The position numbers were made by a program, and so were the translations under genes. This document shows, in pieces, positions 32,999 to 42,561 of a stretch of 64,000 nt of DNA. Under the pieces are notes generated by a model. The model was not told the origin of the DNA. It made no database searches and was given only the letters and a program-made list of their open reading frames with translations. Numbering within the stretch: position 1 is the stretch's first letter; each line of letters begins with the position of its first letter. Origin of the DNA: Verticillium longisporum (Eukaryota; Ascomycota; Sordariomycetes; Glomerellales; Plectosphaerellaceae); NCBI GenBank assembly GCA_019188255.1, contig JAETXT010000005.1, forward strand, positions 4,774,001 to 4,838,000. Direction: 5' to 3'.

Positions 32999-34804
32999 TC
33001 ACTCAATGCTCCAATCACCCTCAAAGTCTGGGTGCACGCTTACTTGGCCCAGCTGATGCTCGCCCCAATTCGTACCATCCACTCTCTGGCCTCCAATGGT
33101 CCAGTTCCGGATGACGATCCCAAGGGTCAGATTTCCCTGGCCAGGCGTGTAGTTGTTCATGTTCTCCCCGGCATGCATTCCCACCTCGCTGTGTCCAAGT
33201 CTGACCGTCACGTCGTCATGCATCTTTTCAAAGTGTACATTCTCAACGAGCAAGTCAAAGTTTTGAAGCGGCGCCATCGTCATGAGAGCCGCGCAGACAC
33301 CCTCGCACACAAGATCACTGATATGTAGCGACATCTTGCGCGACGGATCAACCAGCTTTGGATCGGCGTCGAACGGTGACGCGCCTAGTATAGCCGACGG
33401 CACGTATGCGTTTGGCTGGATCCAGCGGTTGTGGATCAGTCGGACATGTTTGACGGACACGTCGCTGACATCGCGTGGCTTCCACCCCATCTGGATGATG
33501 GCGTTGTTGCGAGCCTTCCAGATGGTCAGGCCCTCGAGCTGTGCCCCTGAATGGTACAGCTTGATAGCATCGTCGTTGACGTGCCAGAAGACGTCGCGCA
33601 CCGTGCCCTTGTACATTTGCGTCCCATCCGTCTGGAAATAGAACGCCCCGACCTGCTTGTAGTCCTGGATGTGGCTCTGCACCTTGTTGTCCTCCTCGTG
33701 CGGTGTGTGGTTCATGGGGTGGAGATCCATCGTGTTGAAGGGTGGCGCATTCAGGGTTGGTCCGATGCAATGCCACGTCTGATTGTCCATGACTGACTGG
33801 TGCCAAAACATGCGTAGGCTGTAGCGGTCGTCCTTGACGGCAGTGTAGTCCTCAATCGTGTTGGCCATGTAGGCATAGTTTTCGCCAGACACTACGGCGT
33901 GGCCGACGGTGTAGAAGTCAGGGTGCTGGGTTGTGTATTCGAAAGCGCCTTTGATGTAGGTCCCCGGCTCGAAGTAGATGTAGTGTGTGCTTGGGGAGAG
34001 CTTGATATGGTCCTTCCCGAGGATGCCGTCTTTCTCTACCCAATAGACCCCGGCCTCAAAGTACAGAGTTGGCTTCGATCCCAATGCTTCCCGGGTCAGA
34101 CTTCCCGGTTTCATCACTTGGGTTCCCGTTGACGTCTTCGAGGGAATAAGATCATCCGGAATCATGGGACTCGCGAATATGAGGAGAGCATTCTTGGGTT
34201 CTTCGCTGACTATGACGCCGCCCTCAGCCACGTAGTCGGTGCCATTTGAGCGAAAAGTGTAAAGATCATCCTGAAACTCGACAGAAAATCTGGCGCCTGA
34301 CTTTTGGTACGGGACCTGAATGATGACTGTGTCTGGCTGGGGGCTCCTAACCTTGAAACCAAGGTCGACCGGCCGTACGACGACGTTCGAAGCCGGACCA
34401 AGTGATGACCCATCGGAAGAAACGATGCGAACGTCGACATCTCTGCGATACTGGAACTGAGTCCAGGCCATGCTAATCCCGGCGTCTATCTCAACAGTGA
34501 CGCCATCGCCATCGGTGAGGTTATACTCCTTGCCAGTCTGTGCGGGATCGAACATTTTCCCGTTGCCATTGCGAGGGATGGACTCGTACACGAAGGAACG
34601 TTGAAAACGGCCGGTGCTTGCCGGCGAAACGGACACTTCATATCTGCGTGACCTTCGAACTTCATCAGGCGCCGCAGGTCTCTGGATGTCGATGGTGGAT
34701 TTGTCGTGCCACCAAGTCTTTACACCGGGAACACAGGCTCCAGATGAAGGGCCAGACAGCGTCGCCAGCAGGAGGAGAAGTGCGTTGAATGAAGAGAGAT
34801 ACAT
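32999..34804 (-). CDS. Secreted GH49 endo-dextranase
   Basis: Endo-hydrolase of alpha-1,6-glucan that releases isomaltose and isomaltotriose outside the cell. Single exon, 601 residues. The start at MYLSSFNALLLLLATLSG gives a clean signal peptide ending near SSGA; an upstream in-frame ATG would bury it 42 residues in, so I rejected that. The mature protein starts with CVPGVKTWWHDK, the conserved head of fungal dextranases. The N-terminal beta-sandwich is followed by a right-handed beta-helix with YFQTDGTQMYKG and FWHVNDDAIKLYHSGA, which hold the three catalytic-site aspartates of family 49. Potential N-glycosylation sites are numerous. GH49 also includes isopullulanase, but the sequence pattern is closer to dextranase. 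Confidence 0.9.
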   Translation of the reverse strand: MYLSSFNALLLLLATLSGPSSGACVPGVKTWWHDKSTIDIQRPAAPDEVRRSRRYEVSVSPASTGRFQRSFVYESIPRNGNGKMFDPAQTGKEYNLTDGDGVTVEIDAGISMAWTQFQYRRDVDVRIVSSDGSSLGPASNVVVRPVDLGFKVRSPQPDTVIIQVPYQKSGARFSVEFQDDLYTFRSNGTDYVAEGGVIVSEEPKNALLIFASPMIPDDLIPSKTSTGTQVMKPGSLTREALGSKPTLYFEAGVYWVEKDGILGKDHIKLSPSTHYIYFEPGTYIKGAFEYTTQHPDFYTVGHAVVSGENYAYMANTIEDYTAVKDDRYSLRMFWHQSVMDNQTWHCIGPTLNAPPFNTMDLHPMNHTPHEEDNKVQSHIQDYKQVGAFYFQTDGTQMYKGTVRDVFWHVNDDAIKLYHSGAQLEGLTIWKARNNAIIQMGWKPRDVSDVSVKHVRLIHNRWIQPNAYVPSAILGASPFDADPKLVDPSRKMSLHISDLVCEGVCAALMTMAPLQNFDLLVENVHFEKMHDDVTVRLGHSEVGMHAGENMNNYTPGQGNLTLGIVIRNWTIGGQRVDGTNWGEHQLGQVSVHPDFEGDWSIE

Positions 34805-35230
34805 GATGGTGCTGATGGTCGTGGAAGCTACTTGCTCTATCTTGAGAAATCCAAAAGTTCCGTGGCCGGCAGCGCAGCTATTTGTGGTCGCATACTGAAT
34901 GGCGATTTTCTCAAACTCGTAGAATTGCAATCACTTGGAATCTGGTCTCTCGACGGGCAATTACCTGATTGGGAAAGGCACCACATAGTACCCCAAGAAT
35001 GCAACTTGTGGGAATAGCTTGGGGAACCTGGGGATCACCCGACTTTACCGAGAAGATGAAGGATCGTCGGGCAGAGGGGCTTTCTGGGATCTGTGGGATG
35101 ATCCAGACACACAGCGCTGAAATGTGCGGTCGATCCAGACCAGCCACAGCTTGGCAATGACATTTGAGGGGAAGGATTCCAAGCCTCGAGTAAGGGTTGA
35201 TGAATCGCATTGCATTTGATAGTAAGCCCC
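34805..35230. other. Intergenic region upstream of the dextranase gene
   Basis: Contains the dextranase promoter and the 3' flank of the regulator gene. No clear CGG-paired operator or TATA box was found by eye. Confidence 0.35.
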
Positions 35231-37191
35231 TTATGGGACATTCTGCCAGACCCCGTCTGGAACCTCATCATTACTGTCATACCCTTCTTGGTCTACTTCG
35301 GCACACGGCTCAATAGCTCTGCCTATTCCTCTTTGCATCAGCAACGCCGTGGCTCTCTCGGCTAATGGACCCAAGTAGCAAGACTCCTGGTTTCGAAAGT
35401 TGGCCAGCAGACACATGAAGCTGTGCAGAAGATTAGGGATAGAATCCATATCCCCAATCAGGTGTTCTGGTGGTTGCATGGGCAATAGGTCACAGAGGAA
35501 ACCTGCAATATCCGATATTTTTTGTTCCTGTTTGTGCATTGTGTGATTAGTTCGTGCTCATAGTTCATCACCGTGCGATATGCGACTTACCATGCCAATA
35601 CCGTGAGACCCTAAGATCTCCAGCCTGGCAGCGCCGAAGCAATTAAGCAAGTCGCGCGCCGCAGCACGTACCGAAGTGGCCGCCCCCCGGCCATGCAACT
35701 CGTTGGAACGGACCTGAAGCTGGCAAACGAGAGTTCGGAGCCAACATTGTGTGACTGCGACGTCGACCCTCTGGGTCTCATCAATGACAGACGCCACAGA
35801 CATGGTGGAGAATTGATCCGGATCTAATAGTCCAGCCACTGAGTCGTTGGTTCCTTTGAGACAACCTTCGCTCCAGGCGCATACAAAATCAGTGTCTATG
35901 GTGTTGAACAGCCTTGCCAACTTGACAAAGCCGGACAGCGTTGGCTCATTCGCGCCATCATATATCCTGGGCAAGGCGATGGATGCTCTCAATATGGATG
36001 TTGTTCGGTGTTGAAGGCAGTATGCCCTAGCGCACCAGTCAGCAGCATGTCAGAAGTAGCAGGTTTGGGGGAATTATCTTGCCTTTCGGTAATGAAAAGC
36101 AACCAGTAAAGGCGCCTCCTTCGTTCATTGACTTCCAAGCTCGGGTCGTTGTAAGACTCCTCTCGGTTCAGGCCCAACGCTAGAGCGAAACTTATCGCCT
36201 CTCTCAAGTGGTACCACGCCTGCTTACTCTTGTTGCAGTTTCCATAATAGGAGAAGATGAAAAATGACTCCATAACCGTCCATTCATCCGCATCTTCGAT
36301 GAAAGACCTGTCATGACGACCAGCGAAACACTGGCTGATGTACTTGTCCGCGAGCCGCATGGACAATACCTGTCCAGAAGTCTGAGCGACGTCGAGCCCG
36401 TCCACGTTTGGGTCTGCGAGATTCAACTGAACAATGACAGCAGCGGACATGGCGGCAAAGAACCTGCCAAGGCTCGGTGACACAAGCCCCTGTGGCAGCG
36501 CTAGTTTGCTGAGCAAGCAGCCTGGGTCCATGATGGGAAAGACCGAATACAGTCGTAGAAGAAACACCCTTGTCCAATGGGCGTATTCTGAGAGGGGATA
36601 TGGGGTTGGGATGTTCAGCTCCTGGGGTTGTGCCTCCAGACCAGGTTGGTGGCTTTCCAATGAGTTGGACGGAATAGGGAATGGGCCACCCCCGGCATGT
36701 GGCATGCTTTCAGCTGATGCTGCCGAGGTGGAGGCTTCGAGGCTGTTTTCGAACTGAGTGCCAGCACGATTCCAGTGTCTTAGGCCTGGCAAATCGTTCG
36801 GAGGGGAGGTGATTGCCACCTTCGAGCCGGAGCCCGGAGGGTTGTGTAGTCCATTTCTGGGTGATGATGAACATGCTGAAGCTGGTGATGGTTGATCCCG
36901 TAGTTGAGCCTGCTGGTGCTTCCTCTTGCTTTGCTGTCGATCCTTTCGAGGCGGTCGACCTTTGCGCTTTGGCATAGATGCATATGAACAGGGCACTTGT
37001 GTGTCCTGGCAGGGACCGCACGGCTCTCGTCTGTCGCATTTCATCTTCCGGTATCTGCAGTTGTCGCATGCCCGGCCAGGGGCGGGATGGAGTTGTTTCT
37101 TGCCGTCATCTTGAGAACCGATCTTGAAGACGATCATGTCACTTACGCAAAGCGGGTTGTTTGAACGTTGAGGAGCCGGGCATTGGGTCAA
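35231..37191 (-). CDS. Zn2Cys6 transcription factor, sugar-regulator type
   Basis: Nuclear regulator of 613 residues. Exons 37191-36083, 36026-35591, 35527-35231. The first intron begins with GC (AAAG|GCAAGA...CTAG), a GC-AG intron; the second is GTAAGT...ACAG. The zinc cluster ACDNCRYRKMKCDRREPCGP keeps C-X2-C-X6-C-X5-C-X2-C-X6-C and is followed by a basic linker (KRKGRPPRKDRQQSKRKHQQ). The middle-homology region includes FFIFSYYGNCNKSKQAWYHL, REAISFALALGLNREESY and RRRRLYWLLFITERAYCLQ, a pattern shared with maltose-regulator/AmyR-like activators. It lies between the dextranase and a divergently transcribed alpha-glucoside permease, so these are its likely targets. Initiation at a later ATG (37137) is equally possible; both precede the zinc cluster. 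Confidence 0.85.
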
Positions 37192-38165
37192 TTGGTGGAT
37201 GTGCGGAGTGTCGTATCAGGCCATGCGTTCAAGCTCCCTTTTAAGTAAACGCCCGCAGCCAAGTCATGGCCCAGCTCGCTTCCACGGCGGTAGCTAGCGT
37301 CTTCGTTTCCCCGCAGAAGCCAGCCCACGGACCCGGCCGGCCAACTTCGCCGAAGCGCCGACGTGACTTAGAGGGTTGGCGTCAAATGAGAAGGCATATA
37401 GCCATAACAGGTCAATTTTTTCTCTTTTCATAAACAAGTACTCTATAATCGACATCATGGTCAGACTGGCACTGTACTGCAGAAGGTTCAACTGAAGTAC
37501 GCCACGTCTACGGAGAAAAGTTGAGGTGCTCTGCTCGGATGTCTTGCGTCGTCTGTTGCTACCAGAAGGATCATTTTGCAGAACAATATGCTTTCTTAAA
37601 CAACATATACGTCCATCAGCCTCCCTAGTAGTTTAAATGCTCCTCGGCTCAAGTTCAGGAGGCTGTAGGAAGCTTTGACCATGGTGGGGGATTTCAAGTA
37701 GAATCGGTGCTTGACTTGTTGATTTTTTGCCACCGGCAATTCCGTCATCTCGACATTTCATCAGTGTTTCCAGCCAGAAACGGGATCTAAAAAACCTTCT
37801 GATGTTTTCCATAAGTTCTTGAACGAAAGACACGACTGTTACGCGATGCAACCTAGGTTCAGCCACAAGTCCACCTCCGGCCTATTACTCAAAATGGAAA
37901 TAAGCCGCACCTACGGCCTCGGCGAAGCCCAAGGCCTATCCCCGCACGAGTCTAGGGGGGCGGTAAGTTTCCCCATGGGATCCAAAGGCCACCGTATATT
38001 GGTGCTCCTGGATCGTGGTCCCAAGTGCTCATCCCGATAAGTATATAAGCACCTGCCCGCTAGAAGCACAAGTTGACGGATGGATGTTTACCGACCAACG
38101 ACCAGGAGATCAGCGACAAATCCCCAGCGTCCAATTCAGCTATCAATTAGCAAACAAGCTTCTCA
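37192..38165. promoter_or_regulatory. Divergent promoter between regulator and alpha-glucoside permease
   Basis: Nearly 1 kb shared by the regulator and the permease. A CGG-CCT-CGG direct pair sits at 37914-37922, a possible Zn2Cys6 contact, and a TATATAAG box lies at 38043-38050, about 120 bp before the permease ATG. AT-rich stretch at 37400-37620. Confidence 0.45.
38042..38050 (+). promoter_or_regulatory. TATA box of the permease gene
   Basis: GTATATAAGC about 120 bp upstream of the ATG; strong TATA boxes are common at inducible sugar-permease genes. Confidence 0.5.
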
Positions 38166-40056
38166 ATGGATTCAGAGAAACAGGACCACCCTAATGCTGA
38201 GCATGGAGCTCCCACCCGAGCAGTTGAAGATGCGGCAACCCTCGCTACGCGCCTTGAGCGGCAGATGACTGTTCGTCAGTCTCTGCGTTTCTGGCCAAAG
38301 GCTATAATGTTCTCTTTGATCGTTTCTCTTGCTATCATCATGGAGGTGTGTAAATATGAATCCCGAGAACCGTTCTTACACTCACTCGTTGCCAGGGCTA
38401 TGATACCAATCTGATGTCCAACTTCTACCCCTTTCCCATGTTCCAACAACGCTTTGGCGATCAGGTAGACAAGGATGGGAATCCTCTGATCAGCGCTCAG
38501 TGGCAAACCATCATTAACAACTCTGGCCAGGTGAGCCAATTCAGTTCCAGCATTCTAATATTATCGGCTAATATGAGATCATTCGCAGGCTGGATCTATC
38601 GTTGGCCTCTTCATCAATGGTATAATCACCGAATGAATCGGATACCGCTGGACGATGCAGGTTGCCATGGTTGCAATGATCGGTGCAATCTTTATCCCGT
38701 TCTTCTCGACTGGCCTTCCCATGTTCGTCGCGGGAGCGGTGTGCCAGTCGATTCCGTGGGGCATCTTTCAGACCCTTGCCGTCACTTATGCGGCTGACAT
38801 CTGCCCTCTGGCCCTCCGCCACTACGTGACCTCTTGGGTAAGATGACTAGGCGATAGAGCGGTGAATGACAGTATACTAAACAGATGCAGATAAATATGT
38901 GTTGGGTCATCGGTCAGCTTATTTCTATTGGCATCTTGAACGGCCTCCTTTCACGCTCGGACGAGTGGGCCTACCGGATCCCGTTCGCGCTGCAATGGGT
39001 ATGTTCTGAAGCCGAACACCCTGCTGTTCATGTTTGAGTAAAAACGCTCACAGAAACAGATCTGGCCTGTTCCCATTATGATTGGGACCTACTTTGCTCC
39101 CGAGAGCCCCTGGTGGCTTGTCAGGCATGGCCGATACGAGGAGGCGAAGAAAGCTGTCTCCAGCATGATCACCCCGCAGGCTGATGTTGAATTCGACCTC
39201 GACGCCCACATCGAAATGATGCGTGTTACAACCCAGTTCGAGAGAGAGAATTCTGCCGGTGCTCATTACTGGGATTGCTTCCGGGGTTCCAATCTGTAAG
39301 TGATCAGCCTAGAAACTTGTCTGGTTGTCGGCTGTTGATCATGTCTCCAACAGGCGGCGCACTGAGATTGCGTGCGTGGGTTGGCTCACGCAGGCATTCG
39401 CCGGCACGCCCTTTATGGGTTTCGGCGTCCAATTCATGATCCAAGCTGGCTTATCTGCTCGTCACGGCTTTGCCATGAATCTCGGACAGACAGGCCTGGG
39501 TCTCCTAGGATGTATTCTGGCCATGTGGGTTCTCACGCGATTCGGGCGTCGGACAATCTACCTTGTAGGCCTGGGCTTCGCCTGCGTTGATCTGATCATC
39601 ATCGGTATCCTTGGTATTCCAACGGAATCGTCATCAACATCTTGGGCTGTCGGCGCCCTCATGGTCACCATGGTTATCTTCTACCAAATCACCATCGGTC
39701 CAGCCTGTTACACGATCGTGGCAGAGATTCCGTCAACTCAGTTACGTATCAAGACTGTGGCTTTCGCGCGAGCCTGCTACAATGCTGGAGGCTTCATCAC
39801 CAACGTGATCATGCCACGCATGCTTGGTAAAAACGCCTGGAACTGGGGTGCCAAGAGCGGCTTCTTCTGGGCAGGCCTTGCGGGTCTCTTCTTCACCTGG
39901 ACATAGTTCCGTCTGCCCGAAGCCAAGGGTCTGACTTACGCGGAACTGGACTTGCTGTTCGAGCACAAGACGAGGACTCGTGGGTTCTCTCAGCAGGCGG
40001 CGGACATGCTTAAGCCAGAGCTCGAGGAAGTCGGCAACAGAAAGCCGCTCAGTTGA
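38166..40056 (+). pseudogene. MFS alpha-glucoside (maltose-type) permease with two nonsense codons
   Basis: Proton-coupled sugar porter of the Mal/Agt1 group. Exons 38166-38345, 38396-38530, 38589-38837, 38891-38998, 39060-39295 and 39354 onward; every junction joins in phase and keeps protein homology. Signatures: GYDTNLMSNFYPFPMFQQRFG after helix 1, PESPWWLVRHGRYEEAKKA, AGTPFMGFGVQFMIQAG, and RFGRRTIYLVGLG. In-frame stops interrupt it twice. TGA at 38634-38636 replaces a residue in GIITE*IGYRWTMQ between helices 2 and 3, where Arg or Trp is usual. TAG at 39904-39906 replaces the aromatic residue of FFTWT*FRLPEAKG after the last helix. The frame then runs on to a TGA at 40054-40056 through a normal C-terminal tail. 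Intact splice sites suggest recent loss, or base errors. Confidence 0.8.
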
Positions 40057-40418
40057 AGAGCATGTTTTCGGCACTTGGCATGTATCAATCAATGCCAATC
40101 AAACACAAGGTACCTTGTCCATAGCCCAGCTCAAATGTGGAAAGATCTGTCTCTTTGCCACATATTCTCAGAAGAACGACAAAATAATGTATTTCGCCGT
40201 TCAGCATGAGACGCGTCGTCTGTTCTGTAAACTCATTTTAGTTGAGCATGAGAAGCACTTGACGTGGAAACAGTTGAGACAAGCAGGGTTATGGAAACTA
40301 AACCTAGGGACAAACAAAGCCCTTTGAGGCAGTTACTTAATGATCAAGTGGTCTTTCCTACCGAGGATGCTGTCTGCAAACTCGTCCGCCGAAAAGAGTT
40401 TCATCACCGATCGGCCCT
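40057..40418. other. Convergent intergenic region
   Basis: 3' flanks of the permease and the dioxygenase. No gene supported. Confidence 0.4.
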
Positions 40419-41987
40419 TCAGACCAGCGGTTCCAAAGCTCCGCGTTGACTAACTTGAACCTCAGGGACATCTCGAACGAGGCTCACCCACTTTGGTAAC
40501 ACCGACGCGGCTACCCAGTTCCCATGAATCTTTGCCTTGACGTGCAGTGGAAGCTGCACAATGGCCACCGGTTTCTCGAACTCTTTCGTGTCCAGCACGA
40601 CCAGGTCATTGCGGTTCGCACCACGGCGCTCAACCATGGCAATGACCCAACCGTCGCCCTCAGACGCATTCGGGCTCCGCGGTATAAAGACGGGCTCCTG
40701 CACGAGCGAGTCATCCCCGGCATAAAACCAGCGGGTTTCGCCTGTCTTGTGGCTGTGCATGGCCAGGCCATTGAGGCCGTGGAAGATGTTTCTGCCGCCA
40801 TCTGACCAGTTGGGCACGAAGACGTTGAGGAAGATATATTCGTAGTCGGACGTCATGAAACGTTCGTCCATTCGCGGGAGCTCAGAAGGCACGTCTAGAA
40901 TGACAAAGGGATCTGGTATAGTAGAGCCGCTGGGCTGACTGAGGTCAATCTCCCAGCGCACAAAGTCGGCCTTGGCGTCGGGTGCTGGCATTCTCCCATC
41001 ACCGGGAGGGAAAAAGGGGAACGCATTGTCGTGGACACGCGAGGAGTCTACGTAGAGTTTACCGTCCTCGGACTCGAAAGCTCCACCAGTATGGATGGGC
41101 ATGCAGTTCCTCCAAGAGTAAACCCTATGTTCTCCCTGTTTCCAGCCGGCGGGCAACGGGGTTGTCTTGTGTCGGGGGACGACGACGAAGGTGGCTGGCA
41201 GATTATAATCCCAGGCCCAATGCTGCTTACCCGCCTTCATTCGTGCGAGGTCGGCTTCGAAGGGCCAAAGGAAGAGGATGATCCATTGAGGTGTGATGGC
41301 GCAGTCGTGGATGAAGGCGCACCACGGTGCCTCAATCCATTGTTCGTCGTGCTTCTTACCCTCCTTGTCGAGGGCATAGATGACAACATCCTTTGTTGCC
41401 AGTCCTTGGGCTTCATAACCAAAGACAACAAGTTCGTTAGTGAATGGATCAATCTTGGGGTGGGCAGTGAAGGCTTTGGCCTTGACTTGGTCTCCGAAGG
41501 GATCGTAGGACAATGTCTCGAGTGTGTCAGGATCGAGAGCATAGGGCAGAGCAACTTCTTTGAGAGCCAGCAATTTGTCAGCCCAGAAGACGAGATTCGT
41601 GTTCGCAGTCGAGTCGACAGCGGCCCGGACGCAGGGATGGTGCGTGAAAGGGTTTCGGTAGAGACCAAATAATGCCTTGTTGGCTCTTCGTTCGAGTTTG
41701 TAGCGTTCTGTCTCGATGTACCGAATCTTCATGTCAACACGTCCATGGCGGATTCGAAACGCTGAGACGTTGCCATCACCATCAATGGGTACATTGTCTG
41801 GGTGAGGAGGGACGAAGGGATCGCACATGACACGGTAGAATGTGCCGTCGATGGCTGCAGGGATCTCTCCAAGAACGATGAGGTCCCCAACTTCCCCCTC
41901 GATGCGGCATGGCAAGCTGGAGCCAGCCAGGTCAAATGCCTGAGGCCACTTGCTGGTGAGCTTAGGTTCTTCAGCGTGCCGGGCCAT
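40419..41987 (-). CDS. Carotenoid cleavage oxygenase family (RPE65/lignostilbene dioxygenase-like)
   Basis: Fe(II) dioxygenase with a seven-bladed propeller fold that cleaves conjugated C=C bonds of apocarotenoids or stilbenes. Single exon, 522 residues, no signal peptide. The four iron-binding histidines fit H176 (TAHPKID), H227 (FIHDCAIT), H299 (PIHTGGAFE) and a C-terminal H in KIHGNWV near 488. Other family marks are DGTFYRVMCDPFVPP near the start and YEYIFLNVFVPNW late. The closest remembered relatives are fungal stilbene and lignostilbene cleavers such as Neurospora CAO-1, not the carotenoid cleaver CAO-2, but the substrate cannot be told from the sequence. It is divergent from a Zn2Cys6 gene. 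Confidence 0.87.
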   Translation of the reverse strand: MARHAEEPKLTSKWPQAFDLAGSSLPCRIEGEVGDLIVLGEIPAAIDGTFYRVMCDPFVPPHPDNVPIDGDGNVSAFRIRHGRVDMKIRYIETERYKLERRANKALFGLYRNPFTHHPCVRAAVDSTANTNLVFWADKLLALKEVALPYALDPDTLETLSYDPFGDQVKAKAFTAHPKIDPFTNELVVFGYEAQGLATKDVVIYALDKEGKKHDEQWIEAPWCAFIHDCAITPQWIILFLWPFEADLARMKAGKQHWAWDYNLPATFVVVPRHKTTPLPAGWKQGEHRVYSWRNCMPIHTGGAFESEDGKLYVDSSRVHDNAFPFFPPGDGRMPAPDAKADFVRWEIDLSQPSGSTIPDPFVILDVPSELPRMDERFMTSDYEYIFLNVFVPNWSDGGRNIFHGLNGLAMHSHKTGETRWFYAGDDSLVQEPVFIPRSPNASEGDGWVIAMVERRGANRNDLVVLDTKEFEKPVAIVQLPLHVKAKIHGNWVAASVLPKWVSLVRDVPEVQVSQRGALEPLV

Positions 41988-42561
41988 GGTGTTTGCATTG
42001 ATCGTCCAAGGGTAGATAGGCAGATCGACAGAGGAGCACAGAGAATGAGATGAAGCAGAAGTACGGCCATTTGCAATTCATTATAAGGATGCCTTAATAT
42101 ACAATTTACGACCTCACCAAATTACATGTCCTCGTCTGGAAGCCGGACAAAACCCACAAGCAGTGTCTTGACCACGGCCACGGCGCAGTCTCGTGAGCTT
42201 TTCAGCTGGCTGAGCCTCTGAGCCCCTGTGGTGGATGTCAAACGCAACCCCAATAACTGGCTGGAGCCTCCTTCAACGATGGTGTTGTGGGGCGGACAAT
42301 TCCCGCCTCCGCTCGCCCAACTTCCAGTTCATGTCAAGATCCGAATCAACTCTAACATTGCCGTGCATATGCCGAGCGGCCGTGATGCGGGGAAATACGT
42401 TGTATCGCTACCCTGCCTTGGACTGCTCACGAAATGAACCAACCCCAACCTTGGTAAGGGCTTGTTTAGCCCGCCCAAGAACCTCGCCCCAAGACCTATA
42501 AGGTACTTGGTATATCCCCTCACATCCCGCGTGTTCCGATGACGTCCACAAGGACACACGA
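41988..42561. promoter_or_regulatory. Divergent promoter between dioxygenase and second Zn2Cys6 gene
   Basis: About 570 bp containing both promoters. CGG-type triplets occur near 42132, 42178 and 42294, but no clear pair of fixed spacing stands out. Confidence 0.35.

Noticed and set aside
34805..34930. Longer N-terminus of the dextranase from an upstream in-frame ATG
   Set aside because: It would place 42 residues before an excellent signal peptide.
38620..38661. Mini-intron that would remove the first stop of the permease
   Set aside because: It would be about 41 bp, lacks a normal donor, and would delete residues conserved in sugar porters.
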